A stretch of 64,000 bases of DNA from Roseovarius sp. MMSF_3281 (GCF_030733685.1 NZ_JASHIM010000002.1:423490-487489); one strand, 5' to 3'. Shown: positions 40,480 to 50,018, numbered from the stretch's first letter. Numbers and translations: made by a program. Notes: generated by a model not told the origin, from the letters alone.

Positions 40480-41970
40480 ATGAAGAAAGTCTTTTCACGG
40501 CGTGCCTTCTTGTCTTCGGGGTTGTCGATGTTCGGGGCGGCGGCTTGTGCCAACGCGCCGGCGGTTTCGTTGCGGCCCACGCGGCGGCCCGAAGGGTTCG
40601 CCAGCCGCGCGGCGCCGGGGGCCGAGGCGCTGGTCAAGAACGCGCAGCTTGGCGGCGATGTGGCCTTTTCGGTCATGGATGTGAAGACCGGCCTGACCCT
40701 TGAGGAGCGCGGGGCGCGTGACGGTTTGCCGCCCGCCAGCGTGATGAAGGCGGTGACCGCGCTTTATGCCCTGGACACCCTTGGCGCGGGATATCGTTTC
40801 AAGACGCAATTGATCGCCACCGGGCCGGTCGAGGGGGGCGTTTTGAAGGGCGACCTGATCCTTGCGGGGGGCGGTGACCCGACGCTGGACACAGATGCGC
40901 TTGCGGATATGGCGGCGGGGTTGAAGGCCAAGGGGGTGCGCGAAGTGCGCGGCCAGTTCCGCACATGGGGCGGCGCCTTGCCCTTCGAGAAGGTCATCGA
41001 CGCAAGCCAGCCTGCGCATGTCGGATACAACCCGTCGATTTCGGGGCTGAACCTGAATTACAACCGGGTGCATTTCGAATGGCGGCGCGGCGGCGATGGT
41101 TACCAGGTGACGATGGATGCAAGATCGGGGCGCTATCGCCCCGAGGTGCAGGTGGCGCGGATGGTGATTTCGACCCGGTCACGGCCGGTTTACACCTACA
41201 AGGATCGCGGCGATCATGACAGTTGGACCGTATCGCGCAAGGCGCTGGGCGGGCGCGGGGCGCGGTGGCTTCCGGTGCGCAAACCGGCGGCCTATGCCGG
41301 AGAGGTGTTCCGGGTTTTCGCCCGCTCGCAGGGGATCACCCTGCAGGATGGCGGGGAATTGCGGGCCACGCCCAAGGGCAAGGCGCTTGTCACCCATCAA
41401 AGCGCGCCGCTGCGCGATGTGTTGCAGGGGATGCTTAAGTATTCCACCAACCTGACCGCCGAACTGGTTGGCATGACGGCCACCCGTGCCCGCACGGGGC
41501 AGGTGCAATCGCTGGATGCCTCGGCCCGCGAAATGAGCCGTTGGGCGAGGACCGAACTGGGCGTCAGCGGTGCCAGGCTTGTGGATCACTCGGGGCTTGG
41601 CGATGCGTCGCGCCTTTCGGCACGCGGGATGACGCAGGCCTTGGTCCGGGTGCATCAGGCGGGGGCCTTGCGCCCGATCCTCAAGGATATCGAGATGCGG
41701 GACGACAGTGGCAGGGTGAACCGCAATCACCCGATCAAGGTTCAGGCCAAGACCGGGACGCTGTATTTCGTCTCGGCGCTGGCGGGCTACATGACCGCAC
41801 CGGATGGCACCGAGATGGCCTTTGCCATTTTTACGGCCAATACGGCGCGCCGTGCCAAGATGGACCAGAACGCCAATGAGCGCCCGCCCGGGGCAAGGTC
41901 GTGGAACAGGCGCGCCAAACAGTTGCAACAAGACCTTATCGAGCGCTGGGGCATGGTTTACGGCAGTTGA
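40480..41970 (+). CDS. dacB: D-alanyl-D-alanine carboxypeptidase/endopeptidase (PBP4, DacB)
   Basis: This is a 496-residue class C penicillin-binding protein of peptidase family S13, trimming or cutting peptidoglycan cross-links in the periplasm. Catalytic motifs are S-V-M-K (Ser87, Lys90), Y-S-T-N near residue 324 and K-T-G-T near residue 425. The N-terminus S-R-R-A-F-L-S-S-G is a good twin-arginine export signal, and A-A-A-C-A-N could even be a lipobox; most PBP4 proteins use the Sec route, so this is notable. The start lies 40 bases after nadD. Confidence 0.92.
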   Translation: MKKVFSRRAFLSSGLSMFGAAACANAPAVSLRPTRRPEGFASRAAPGAEALVKNAQLGGDVAFSVMDVKTGLTLEERGARDGLPPASVMKAVTALYALDTLGAGYRFKTQLIATGPVEGGVLKGDLILAGGGDPTLDTDALADMAAGLKAKGVREVRGQFRTWGGALPFEKVIDASQPAHVGYNPSISGLNLNYNRVHFEWRRGGDGYQVTMDARSGRYRPEVQVARMVISTRSRPVYTYKDRGDHDSWTVSRKALGGRGARWLPVRKPAAYAGEVFRVFARSQGITLQDGGELRATPKGKALVTHQSAPLRDVLQGMLKYSTNLTAELVGMTATRARTGQVQSLDASAREMSRWARTELGVSGARLVDHSGLGDASRLSARGMTQALVRVHQAGALRPILKDIEMRDDSGRVNRNHPIKVQAKTGTLYFVSALAGYMTAPDGTEMAFAIFTANTARRAKMDQNANERPPGARSWNRRAKQLQQDLIERWGMVYGS

Positions 41971-42132
41971 GCGCATGGGCCATGCAATGGTCCGGTTTCT
42001 ATTCATGCGGCCATGACACAGCGCCCCGATATCATGATCGAAACCCCGGGCAAGTTTTCCAGGTTTCGGAGCCTTCTTGCCAGCTTTCCTGTCGCGGTCT
42101 AGCGTGAGTGCAGACCAAGGAGGTACCCCCCG

Positions 42133-42735
42133 ATGAAACTTGTTTTTTCCGCAGCCTCGCCCTTCGTGCGAAAAGTGCATGTTGTTTTGCATGAAACCGG
42201 CCTTCTGGACGAAGTCGAGATCGTCCCGGTTGCCACCACGCCTTTCGATAGCCCGGCAGAGGTTGTTGCGGCCAACCCCTTGGGCAAGATTCCGGCGTTG
42301 ATCCGCGACGAGGGGCCGTCGATCTATGACAGCCGGGTGATTTGCCGCTATCTGGACGACCGGGCGCAGGCGGGGCTTTATCCGCAGGCGCGCCTGTGGG
42401 AGGTGCTGACTCTGGAGGCCACGGCGGACGCCATCATGGAGGCCGCCATTTCGATCGTTTACGAGCATCGGTTCCGCCCGCCCGAAAAGGTCTATGATGG
42501 CTGGTGCGATGTGCAATGGGGCAAGGTCGAGCGCGCGGTCGAGGCGCTGAACGCGCGCTGGATGAGCCACCTGAACGGCCCGCTGGATGCCGGGCAGATC
42601 GCCGTGGGCTGCGCCTTGGGCTATCTGGATTTTCGCCTTGCGGAACGGAACTGGCGCAAGGGCAACGACGCGCTGGACGATTGGTTCGCTGTCTTTGCCG
42701 AGCGCGAGGCGATGCAGGCCACCCGGCCCGAATAG
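42133..42735 (+). CDS. Glutathione S-transferase family protein
   Basis: This is a 200-residue GST with a thioredoxin-like N-terminal domain (M-K-L-V-F-S-A-A-S-P-F-V-R-K-V, active-site Ser in S-A-A-S-P) and an all-helical C-terminal domain from about residue 85. N-P-L-G-K-I-P-A-L near residue 50 and D-S-R-V-I-C-R-Y-L near residue 66 contact glutathione. AAGGAGG precedes the start. It is a single gene between dacB and manC. The 162 bases before it contain nothing recognised. Confidence 0.92.
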   Translation: MKLVFSAASPFVRKVHVVLHETGLLDEVEIVPVATTPFDSPAEVVAANPLGKIPALIRDEGPSIYDSRVICRYLDDRAQAGLYPQARLWEVLTLEATADAIMEAAISIVYEHRFRPPEKVYDGWCDVQWGKVERAVEALNARWMSHLNGPLDAGQIAVGCALGYLDFRLAERNWRKGNDALDDWFAVFAEREAMQATRPE

Positions 42736-42830
42736 CACCCGCGCCGAGGTTTCGGTTTGTATCCTTGCAGGCGTGGATTTAGGAAAAATGGGCGGCGCAA
42801 GGGCCGCGCGGCGGAGGCGAAGGCAAAACC

Positions 42831-44270
42831 ATGAGCAGTGTCATTACACCTGTTATCCTGTGTGGCGGGTCGGGAACCCGGCTTTGGCCCTTGTCGCGCA
42901 AGAGCTATCCCAAGCAGTTCGTGCCGATGATCGGCGATGGCAGCCTTTTCCAGCAATCGGCCCGGCGATTTTCGGGCGCGGAGTTTGCCGCGCCGGTGGT
43001 GGTGACCAATTCGGATTTCCGGTTCATCGTGACGCAGCAATTGGGGGATGTGGGGATTGATCCCGGCCCCGTTTTGATCGAGCCGGAGGGGCGCAACACG
43101 GCACCCGCGCTGTTGGCGGCGGCCCTTGTGATTGCCGAGGATGACCCCGAGGCGATGATCCTTGCCGCGCCTTCCGACCATTACATTCAGGATGCAGAGG
43201 CCTTCCGCGCCTCGGTGTCGGCGGGATGTGCCGCCGCGCAAGCGGGGCGGATCGTGACCTTCGGTATCGTGCCGGACCGGCCCGAGACCGGCTATGGTTA
43301 CCTGGAACTGGGCGACGGAGCGGAGGGCGACAGGGTGCTGCCGCTCAACCGGTTTGTCGAAAAGCCTTCGCTGGACCGGGCGCAGGAGATGTTGGACCAG
43401 GGTGGATACCTGTGGAATTCGGGGATTTTCCTTTATGCGGCGAAAACCCTGATCACCGCCTATGAGCGCCATGCGCCGGAGATGCTGAAGCAGGTGCGCG
43501 CGGCGGTTTCCGAGGCACAGGCCGATCTTGGATTCCTGCGTCTTGCTCCCGACCCTTGGGCGCAATGCGAGGATATCTCGGTCGATGTGGCGATCATGGA
43601 GAAATTCGATGCCTTGTCGGTTGTCCGGCATGCCGCGGATTGGTCCGACCTTGGCGGTTGGGAGGCGGTCTTGCAGCACTCGGAGGCCGATGCCGACGAG
43701 GTGGCCTGTCAGGGGCCGGTGCGGGCAGTCGATTGCAAGGGATCGCTTTTGCGGTCGGAAAACGACGGTCAACAGCTTTTGGGGCTGGGCCTTGAGAATA
43801 TCGTTGCGGTGGCCATGCCCGATGCGGTGCTGGTGGCCGACCGATCGCGGGTGTCGGAACTGGGCGATGCGGTGAAGGCGATGCGCCGCGCAGAGGTGCC
43901 GCAGGCCGATACCTTTCCGATTGACCACCGGCCATGGGGCTTTTTCGAAACGCTGATCCTTGGCGGGCGGTTTCAGGTCAAACGTATCGTGGTGAACCCC
44001 GGCGCGGCCTTGAGCCTGCAAAGCCATATGCACCGGGCCGAGCATTGGATCGTGGTGGCAGGTACCGCCAAGGTAACGATCGACGACAAGGTGCAAATTG
44101 TCGGTGAAAACCAGTCGGTCTATATCCCGCTGGGCGCGGTGCATCGCATGGAAAACCCCGGCAAGGTGCCGATGGAACTGATCGAGGTGCAGACCGGCAG
44201 TTACCTGGGCGAGGATGACATCATCCGTTATGAAGACGTGTACGCCCGGGGGCAGGGCGCCAAGGGGTAA
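42831..44270 (+). CDS. manC: Mannose-1-phosphate guanylyltransferase/mannose-6-phosphate isomerase
   Basis: This is a bifunctional 479-residue enzyme making GDP-mannose for exopolysaccharide or LPS. The N-terminal nucleotidyltransferase domain has L-C-G-G-S-G-T-R-L-W-P-L-S-R near residue 10 and F-V-E-K-P near residue 178. The C-terminal cupin (from about residue 360) has the isomerase motif L-Q-S-H-M-H-R-A-E-H-W and the metal-binding H-R-M-E-N. It is a stand-alone gene; other sugar-nucleotide genes are not in the window. An imperfect inverted repeat (AAAGCGTTCCGCC ... GGCGGAGCGC) just downstream (44276-44321) may be a shared terminator with accA. Confidence 0.95.
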   Translation: MSSVITPVILCGGSGTRLWPLSRKSYPKQFVPMIGDGSLFQQSARRFSGAEFAAPVVVTNSDFRFIVTQQLGDVGIDPGPVLIEPEGRNTAPALLAAALVIAEDDPEAMILAAPSDHYIQDAEAFRASVSAGCAAAQAGRIVTFGIVPDRPETGYGYLELGDGAEGDRVLPLNRFVEKPSLDRAQEMLDQGGYLWNSGIFLYAAKTLITAYERHAPEMLKQVRAAVSEAQADLGFLRLAPDPWAQCEDISVDVAIMEKFDALSVVRHAADWSDLGGWEAVLQHSEADADEVACQGPVRAVDCKGSLLRSENDGQQLLGLGLENIVAVAMPDAVLVADRSRVSELGDAVKAMRRAEVPQADTFPIDHRPWGFFETLILGGRFQVKRIVVNPGAALSLQSHMHRAEHWIVVAGTAKVTIDDKVQIVGENQSVYIPLGAVHRMENPGKVPMELIEVQTGSYLGEDDIIRYEDVYARGQGAKG

Positions 44271-44331
44271 CCCATAAAGCGTTCCGCCTTTGGCCTGAGA
44301 CATCGGCGAATGGCGGAGCGCGTGAAGTGCT

Positions 44332-45297
44332 TTAGGCGGCCAACCCTTTGCTGCCCAAGTCAAGGAACTTCTTACGCCGGTCCTTGACGAGTTTTTCAGG
44401 CGATTTGCCGTCCAATTCGGCCAGCAATGTCTTGATCGCCTCACCGACCGAGGCAATCGCGGCCTCGGCGTCGCGGTGCGCGCCGCCAAGTGGCTCATCA
44501 ATCACCTTGTCGGCCACGCCCAGTTTCAGCAGGTCTTGTGCCGTGAGGCGCAGGGCCTCGGCGGCTTCGCGCATTTTCTCGGCGTCTTTCCACAGGATCG
44601 AGGCGCAGCCCTCGGGCGAGATCACCGAGTAAACCGAATGTTCCAGCATCGCCACGCGGTTCGCCGTGGCAAAGGCCACGGCCCCGCCCGAGCCGCCTTC
44701 GCCGATCACCACGGAAATCAGCGGTACGCCGATTTGCAGGCATTTCTCGGTTGAGCGCGCGATGGCCTCGGATTGGCCGCGTTCCTCGGCGCCTTTGCCG
44801 GGATAGGCGCCGGGGGTATCGACAAGGGTGATCACCGGCAGGCCGAAGTTATCGGCCATTTCCATCAGGCGGATCGCCTTGCGGTAACCTTCGGGCCGGG
44901 CCATGCCGAAGTTGCGTTCGATCCGCGACTTGGTGTCATTGCCCTTTTCATGGCCGATGACCATGACGGGGGTGTCGTTGAACCGCGCCAGCCCGCCCAT
45001 CACGGCGTGATCGTCGGCAAAGTTCCGGTCACCGGCCAGCGGGGTGTATTCGGAAAACAGCGCTTCGATGTAATCGCGGCAATGCGGGCGTTCGGGGTGG
45101 CGGGCCACCTGGCATTTGCGCCACGGCGTCAGCGATTTGTAGAGGTCTTGCAGCATCGCCTCGGCCTTGCGGTCAAGCGCGCCGGCCTCGTCCTCGACAT
45201 CCATCTTGTCTTCGCTGGACCGGGCAAGGGCGCGCAGCTCTTCGGCCTTGCCTTCGATTTCGGCCAGCGGTTTTTCGAAGTCGAGGTAATTGGTCAT
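44332..45297 (-). CDS. accA: Acetyl-CoA carboxylase carboxyltransferase alpha subunit AccA
   Basis: This 321-residue alpha subunit, with AccD, transfers carboxyl from biotin to acetyl-CoA to form malonyl-CoA. The start [11 protein letters not shown] is typical; H-P-x-R-P-H-C-x-D-Y-I near residue 70, G-D-R-N-F-A-D-D near residue 90 and I-G-E-G-G-S-G-G-A near residue 195 (oxyanion loop) are conserved. The ATG at 45297 is preceded by GGGAG; the frame to 45381 is an upstream extension. It is a single minus-strand gene converging with manC. Confidence 0.96.
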   Translation of the reverse strand: MTNYLDFEKPLAEIEGKAEELRALARSSEDKMDVEDEAGALDRKAEAMLQDLYKSLTPWRKCQVARHPERPHCRDYIEALFSEYTPLAGDRNFADDHAVMGGLARFNDTPVMVIGHEKGNDTKSRIERNFGMARPEGYRKAIRLMEMADNFGLPVITLVDTPGAYPGKGAEERGQSEAIARSTEKCLQIGVPLISVVIGEGGSGGAVAFATANRVAMLEHSVYSVISPEGCASILWKDAEKMREAAEALRLTAQDLLKLGVADKVIDEPLGGAHRDAEAAIASVGEAIKTLLAELDGKSPEKLVKDRRKKFLDLGSKGLAA

Positions 45298-45437
45298 CGT
45301 GCACTCCCGGTTCAACGCTGCGATATATGGCCTTGTGGGGCGTGATTTGCAATCGGTCAGATGAAAAGACAGCCTCGGCAATGGGGCGCGGTGACTGCGC
45401 GGCCTTGCCCTTGCCGATATTGGTCAGAGGTCAGGGT

Positions 45438-46049
45438 CTATATTTCCAATGCCGCCCGCAATGCCAGTTCGGGCGAGGCCAGAACCGGCACGCGCATATC
45501 GGTCAGGCGATCGGCGGCGGGGGCCATCGAGGCCTGCGCCAGCACAACGCAAGACAGCTTGGGCAGGGTCATGGCGGCCTGGCGAATCTCACCGGCGATA
45601 ACGGAGGTGAAGGCGTCGGTTTCCCCGGCTTCGAACAGCGGCCAGTATTGGGTGAGCGGCAGGGGGTGAACCTTTTGCCGGGAACCCGTGGCCTGCAAGG
45701 CGCGGTCCAGAAGCGCGAGGCTGGACTCATAGGTGCTGTCCAGCGCGTAGGCCAGCATGATCGCCCCGTCCGATTGCGCGGCGGCCTGCATCATTGGCCA
45801 GTCGATGCGCAGCGCGCCAAGCGATTCGGCGGTCGCGCCCAGCGTGGTGCAGGTGCACAGCGTGGGGCCGGGGGCCGTGGCGATGGCTTGGGCCAAATCC
45901 TCGGTCACGCTTTCATCGCCCGCGCGGGCGCGGTCCAGCCATTCGGGGCGGGTGATGTGGTGCAACTTGGCCCCCGGTGCGAGGCGGTCGCGCAGGGAGA
46001 CAAAGGTGGCTTCGTGCAACTTGGCGGTATGGATCAGGGTCAGGGTCAT
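45438..46049 (-). CDS. Asp/Glu racemase-superfamily protein
   Basis: This is a 203-residue protein of the aspartate/glutamate/hydantoin racemase group. The two catalytic cysteines of true racemases would lie in T-x-x-C-x-T and in the second half. Here the first motif reads T-C-T-T-L-G near residue 65 (Cys kept, Thr-rich), but the second motif reads V-V-L-A-Q-A-S-M near residue 170 with no cysteine after A-Q. So it may be a decarboxylase-like or a degenerate member. The start overlaps the upstream gene stop by ATGA, indicating co-translation with a secreted Cys-rich protein. Confidence 0.72.
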   Translation of the reverse strand: MTLTLIHTAKLHEATFVSLRDRLAPGAKLHHITRPEWLDRARAGDESVTEDLAQAIATAPGPTLCTCTTLGATAESLGALRIDWPMMQAAAQSDGAIMLAYALDSTYESSLALLDRALQATGSRQKVHPLPLTQYWPLFEAGETDAFTSVIAGEIRQAAMTLPKLSCVVLAQASMAPAADRLTDMRVPVLASPELALRAALEI

Positions 46050-47041
46050 TGTTGGCTCAGATGTTCGAGGGCGTGGCACGACAGCGTGAAATCCTGATCG
46101 CAAGCTTTGGTCAGGGCCTCGGTGGCTTTGGCCAAGGTCTCGGGTTTGGGCGTTTCGCGGTATTCGCCCAGTTGCGTCATCCCGTAGGCCGAACAGCCAA
46201 TCGCATCGCCCGCGTCACAGGCTTTTTCAGCGATGGAAAGGAAGGCCTGTGCATCCTTGGGGTTGAGAATACGGGTGGCCAGCAGCGTGCAAATCCGGCC
46301 GTGGCCTGCATCACACAGGTTTTGCAGATTGGCGATGGTTTCCGCCTTGATCGGGGCCTCGACGGGTTGGGAGGGCTCGGTTTGGGCAAGGCCCGTGACC
46401 GCGAAACCAAGGAAGAAACAGGCATCGTCGTATTCGGCCACGCAGCCTTGGGTCAGGAAATCAAGGCGTTCATAGGGCGTGACCTCGCGCAGGTTATAGT
46501 CTTCGATCAGAAGCCCAAGCCGCCCGCAGGCCTTGGCATCGCCAGCCTTGCACGTGGGGCGCAGGGTTTCAGCCTCGGCTTTGGCCAGTGATTTGGCTTG
46601 GGTCATCAACGCCTGATAGGTGGGTTTCTCGGGGCGTGCGCTGCCCATTTTTTGCAGGCCTTGGGCCTGCCAGTAACAGCCATCGGGGTTGCCCTCGGTG
46701 CAGGCCTGTCCGGTGGTTTGCAAAAGCAGAAGCGTCGCCTCGGCGGGGTTTGCGGCGTTGGAGGTCTGGGCCTGCTTTTGAACCAGGTTCACCCACTTGA
46801 AGCACTGCGCGAAATCGCCCGCGCGGCAGTTGGATTGGCCCTCGGCGAGGGCCGTGGCAATTATCCGGTCGCCACGTTCGGGATCCTTGGGGAAAGGGGG
46901 AATGGCGTAATAGTAGTAGGCGGAAATCGCTTGGCACTGGCCGATGTCGGTACCGTCGCAGGTAAGCGCGTCAGCGGTTTGGGCCTGAGCTGTGGAGCAT
47001 AGGGCCAAGGCCGCCCAAAGCGTGACGAGGAAAGCGCGCAT
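46046..47041 (-). CDS. Secreted cysteine-rich Sel1/Hcp-like repeat protein
   Basis: This is a 331-residue protein with a signal peptide (L-V-T-L-W-A-A-L-A-L-C-S-T-A-Q-A). The mature part has several repeats spaced about 35 residues in which C-x-x-G-D/N/H is followed by a second cysteine (C-R-A-G-D-F-A-Q-C, C-T-E-G-N-P-D-G-C, C-K-A-G-D-A-K-A-C, C-D-A-G-H-G-R-I-C, C-D-A-G-D-A-I-G-C). This is the disulfide-locked Sel1-like helical repeat known from Helicobacter cysteine-rich proteins. It likely serves protein contacts in the periplasm. It overlaps the racemase-like gene by ATGA. Confidence 0.75.
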   Translation of the reverse strand: MRAFLVTLWAALALCSTAQAQTADALTCDGTDIGQCQAISAYYYYAIPPFPKDPERGDRIIATALAEGQSNCRAGDFAQCFKWVNLVQKQAQTSNAANPAEATLLLLQTTGQACTEGNPDGCYWQAQGLQKMGSARPEKPTYQALMTQAKSLAKAEAETLRPTCKAGDAKACGRLGLLIEDYNLREVTPYERLDFLTQGCVAEYDDACFFLGFAVTGLAQTEPSQPVEAPIKAETIANLQNLCDAGHGRICTLLATRILNPKDAQAFLSIAEKACDAGDAIGCSAYGMTQLGEYRETPKPETLAKATEALTKACDQDFTLSCHALEHLSQQ

Positions 47042-47075
47042 CGTGTTGTCCCTTCAGGTGACGCGCGGGTGGGGA

Positions 47076-47678
47076 TCACCCGCCTGCGGGCCATAGCACG
47101 GGGATCAGGGTGGCGACCAGAAGGGCGGCCATCGCAAGATTGAATTTTTGCAGGGTGCCGGGGCGCTTGAGCAGGCGGCGAAGCTGTTGGCCCAACACCG
47201 TCCAGCTTGTGGTGGAGATCAGCGAGGCCGCCACGTAGGTTCCCGCCACCCAAAGCACCGCCGGGATATCGCGGCTGGCGGCGTAAAGGGTCACCGCCGA
47301 CAGGGCCATCGACCATGCCTTGGGGTTGACCCATTGAAAGGCGGCGGCCTGCAGGAAGGTCAGCGGGCGGCCCGTGGCCTCGGTCGCCTCGGGCGGGGCG
47401 GCATTGGCGATCTTCCATGCCAGGTACAGCAGGTAGCCCACGCTGAGCGCCTTGAGGATCGTGTAGCTGAGCGGCCATAGGTCAAAGACCTGCATCACCC
47501 CCACGCCCACCAGGAACACCATGATGGGAAAGCCAAGCCCGATGCCCAGCATATGCGGCACGGTGCGGCGAAAACCAAAGTTTGCGCCCGAGGCCATGAG
47601 CATCAGGTTGTTGGGCCCGGGGGTTCCGGCGGTGACGAGGGCAAAGCCGAAAATGGCGGCGAGAAGATCAACTGTCAT
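47076..47678 (-). CDS. LysE-family amino acid exporter
   Basis: This is a 200-residue membrane protein with about six hydrophobic helices. The N-terminal G-T-P-G-P-N-N-L-M-L-M-A-S-G-A-N-F-G-F signature is the LysE/RhtB hallmark. It exports an amino acid or related metabolite. The ATG at 47678 is chosen because it opens just before the first helix; further upstream codons are in the divergent promoter. It is divergent from an Lrp-family regulator with 73 bases between, the usual arrangement for regulated exporters. Confidence 0.9.
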   Translation of the reverse strand: MTVDLLAAIFGFALVTAGTPGPNNLMLMASGANFGFRRTVPHMLGIGLGFPIMVFLVGVGVMQVFDLWPLSYTILKALSVGYLLYLAWKIANAAPPEATEATGRPLTFLQAAAFQWVNPKAWSMALSAVTLYAASRDIPAVLWVAGTYVAASLISTTSWTVLGQQLRRLLKRPGTLQKFNLAMAALLVATLIPVLWPAGG

Positions 47679-47751
47679 GACTGCAATGTTACGCCGTGTG
47701 TTGCGCATTGGAATTGCGTTTTAATGTGCCTTGTGGATAATTGCACAATAT

Positions 47752-48204
47752 ATGGCGGACATTGACGATATAAACGCGCGAATATTGCAAGAGTTGTCCC
47801 GCGATGGCCGGATCAGCAACATTGATCTGGCGGACCGGGTGGGGCTGTCGCCCTCGGCCTGCCTGCGCCGGGTGCAGGATTTGGAGCGGCGCGGGGTGAT
47901 CGCGGGCTATCGGGCCGTGCTGGACAAGACGGCCTTGGGGGTGGGCTTTGCCGCCTATGTCACCGTGGGCCTGAACAGCCACACCAAGGCCAGCCAAGAA
48001 GCGTTCGAGCGTGCCATGGCGCGAGCCGCCGAGGTGGTGGAGTGCCACAATATCACCGGTGCGGTGGAATACCTCTTGCGGGTCGAGGCAACGGACCTGA
48101 CGGCCTACAAGCGGTTTCACACCGATGTTCTTGGGACATTGCCGCAGGTGCATGCCATTACCTCTTATGTGGTGATGGGGTCGCCCAAGGACGAGCGGGC
48201 CTAA
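47752..48204 (+). CDS. Lrp/AsnC-family regulator of the LysE exporter
   Basis: This is a 150-residue Lrp-type regulator: helix-turn-helix in residues 1-60 (I-S-N-I-D-L-A-D-R-V-G-L-S-P-S-A-C-L-R-R) and an AsnC/RAM effector domain (70-145, with G-A-V-E-Y-L-L-R-V). The S-P-S-A-C-L-R-R-V recognition helix is typical for Lrp members that control LysE-type exporters. The ATG at 47752 lacks a ribosome site and is close to a likely promoter, so it may be translated leaderless. It converges with the antiporter gene with a 4-base overlap of stops. Confidence 0.92.
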   Translation: MADIDDINARILQELSRDGRISNIDLADRVGLSPSACLRRVQDLERRGVIAGYRAVLDKTALGVGFAAYVTVGLNSHTKASQEAFERAMARAAEVVECHNITGAVEYLLRVEATDLTAYKRFHTDVLGTLPQVHAITSYVVMGSPKDERA

Positions 48205-49367
48205 TCGCCCGGGGGCTGCACGCGGTTTATGGCCCAAAGCGTTGTGATCGGGCCGATCAGTTCGAATATGACCGTGGTGGCGATGGTCAGGCCCAACAGA
48301 AGGTCGGCGTAGTCCGGAAATTCCTGTGCCGCGACAAGGGCCATGCCCACGGCGACGCCCGCCTGTGGAAGAAGTGCCATGCCGTACCATGGGCGGTACT
48401 TGGCAGGAGTGCCCGCAGCGGCCCCGCCGATCCAGCCGCCCAGGGCCCGCCCCATGATGCGCAGGGCCACGTAGCCACCAAGGGCCAGCCCGACCCCGTT
48501 CAGTTTTGACAGGTCAAGCGAAGCCCCGGCCAGAAGGAAGAACAGGATCATGAAGGGCCATTGGATATGCTCGATCTCGTGAAAGGCGGTTTCGTGATGG
48601 CGGGCGAGGTTGGCCACCAAGGCCCCCGCCGTCATGCCCGCCAGAAGGAACGAGACCTCGGCCCAGATCGCAAGACCGGCGGTCAGGAAAACCACGCCCA
48701 GGGCCTCGGTCTGCATCGGCTCGCCCTCGCGCAGCCTGCCGGTGAGAAAGGCGGCGGGCAGGCCGACGAGCGCGCCAAGCACAAGCGCGCCGCCCACCTC
48801 CCATGCGGCGGTGCCGAAATGGCCAAGTTGTAACGCGCCACCCAAAGAGACAGCCACGACAACCGCCATGGAAAAGGCGATCAGGCCCCACGCGTCGTCA
48901 ATCGCGACGATGCCCTTGAGGATGTCGGGAAAAGCGCCGCTTTTGCCTGCTTGCCGGATCGCGTCATGCGTTGCTGCCGGATCGGTCGCCGTGGCGATGG
49001 CCCCCAGTAGGATAGCCAGTGGCAAGGGCAGGCCCAAAAGCCACAACCCCCCGGTGACAAGCGCCATGGTTACCACGACGATCAGGGCCGAGATCAGCAG
49101 GATAGCCCGGCCATGGATGCGCAATTCGTCCATCGTCAGGGAACTGCCCAGAAGAAAGGCTACCATGGTCAGCGCGGTCACCGAGAGGAAATCATAAAGC
49201 GCCTGTGCCTCGGATGGGATCGCGTCAAGGCCCGACGGCCCCACGGCAATGCCACAGGCCAAAAGGACCGTCACCCGTGGCAGGCGCGTCCGGCGGCCCA
49301 GTTCATCGGCCAGGAGCCCGGTCAGGAACAGCGCGCCAAGCGCGATGAGGAGAACGGGAAGGTCCAT
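48201..49367 (-). CDS. Cation:proton antiporter (CPA2-like)
   Basis: This is a 388-residue membrane protein with about twelve hydrophobic helices and a Na+/H+ exchanger domain. The core motif A-T-A-T-D-P-A-A-T-H near residue 126 and A-I-D-D-A-W-G near residue 154 provide the acidic ion-binding residues; P-R-V-T-V-L-L-A-C-G near residue 30 is the first family motif. No C-terminal TrkA-type regulatory domain is present. It starts 3 bases from the end of the GntR gene, so the two may be co-transcribed. The transported ion is not known. Confidence 0.88.
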   Translation of the reverse strand: MDLPVLLIALGALFLTGLLADELGRRTRLPRVTVLLACGIAVGPSGLDAIPSEAQALYDFLSVTALTMVAFLLGSSLTMDELRIHGRAILLISALIVVVTMALVTGGLWLLGLPLPLAILLGAIATATDPAATHDAIRQAGKSGAFPDILKGIVAIDDAWGLIAFSMAVVVAVSLGGALQLGHFGTAAWEVGGALVLGALVGLPAAFLTGRLREGEPMQTEALGVVFLTAGLAIWAEVSFLLAGMTAGALVANLARHHETAFHEIEHIQWPFMILFFLLAGASLDLSKLNGVGLALGGYVALRIMGRALGGWIGGAAAGTPAKYRPWYGMALLPQAGVAVGMALVAAQEFPDYADLLLGLTIATTVIFELIGPITTLWAINRVQPPGD

Positions 49368-49370
49368 TCC

Positions 49371-50018
49371 TTATCCCGCCAGCATGCGCAGACCTTGGGT
49401 CACGTCCGAGCGTACGGCAAGGCGCAGGCCCGGTTCATCGCCCGCCTTGAGGGCGGCGATGATCAGGCGGTGATATTGCGGTGGTTCCTTGCGGCGCAGG
49501 CGGCCGTAAAGCGCGCGCATTGTAGGCCCGAGTTGCAGCCAGACGGTTTCGGCCATGGCCAGCATGGCGGGGGCCTGCGCGCGCAGGTAAAGCGTGCGGT
49601 GAAACTCCAGGTTGCGCCGGATATAAGCGACGGCATCCTGGCGGGCGATATCCTCGGCGATGCGGGTGTTGATGGTTTGCAGCCGGTCAATCAGGGCGAT
49701 GTGCGCGCGGGGAAGTGCGCGGCTGGCCAGTTCCACCTCGATCAGCGCGCGCAGGGCGGCCAATTCCTCGATCCGGTCGTTGCTGAGTTCCGGTGTGGTC
49801 ACCCGGCCCGAGCTTGAAATCGTCAGCGCACCTTCGGCGGAAAGGCGGCGCACGGCCTCGCGCGCCGGGGTCATGGAGACCTCGAATTCCGCGCCTATGC
49901 CGCGCAGGGTCAGGGCCTGACCGGGGGCGATTTGGCCGTGCATGATGCGGCTGCGCAGGCCGCGATAGACGCGGTCATGGGCCGACGGGGCCGGATCGGG
50001 GCGGGGATTGAGCAACAT
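49371..50018 (-). CDS. GntR-family regulator (FCD/FadR type)
   Basis: This is a 215-residue regulator with an N-terminal winged helix (residues 10-75, L-R-G-I-G-A-E-F-E-V-S-M-T-P-A-R-E-A-V-R-R-L) and a C-terminal all-helical FCD domain (R-R-N-L-E-F-H-R-T-L-Y metal and ligand motif near residue 130). Such regulators sense small carboxylates. The ATG at 50018 is chosen because upstream residues in frame run into the SprT-like gene. It lies just before the antiporter on the same strand and may control it or a distant target. Confidence 0.88.
   Translation of the reverse strand: MLLNPRPDPAPSAHDRVYRGLRSRIMHGQIAPGQALTLRGIGAEFEVSMTPAREAVRRLSAEGALTISSSGRVTTPELSNDRIEELAALRALIEVELASRALPRAHIALIDRLQTINTRIAEDIARQDAVAYIRRNLEFHRTLYLRAQAPAMLAMAETVWLQLGPTMRALYGRLRRKEPPQYHRLIIAALKAGDEPGLRLAVRSDVTQGLRMLAG

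Noticed and set aside
41179..42738. 519-codon minus-strand frame across dacB and the GST gene
   Set aside because: Spans the intergenic region and two real genes in antisense; composition is that of a shadow frame.
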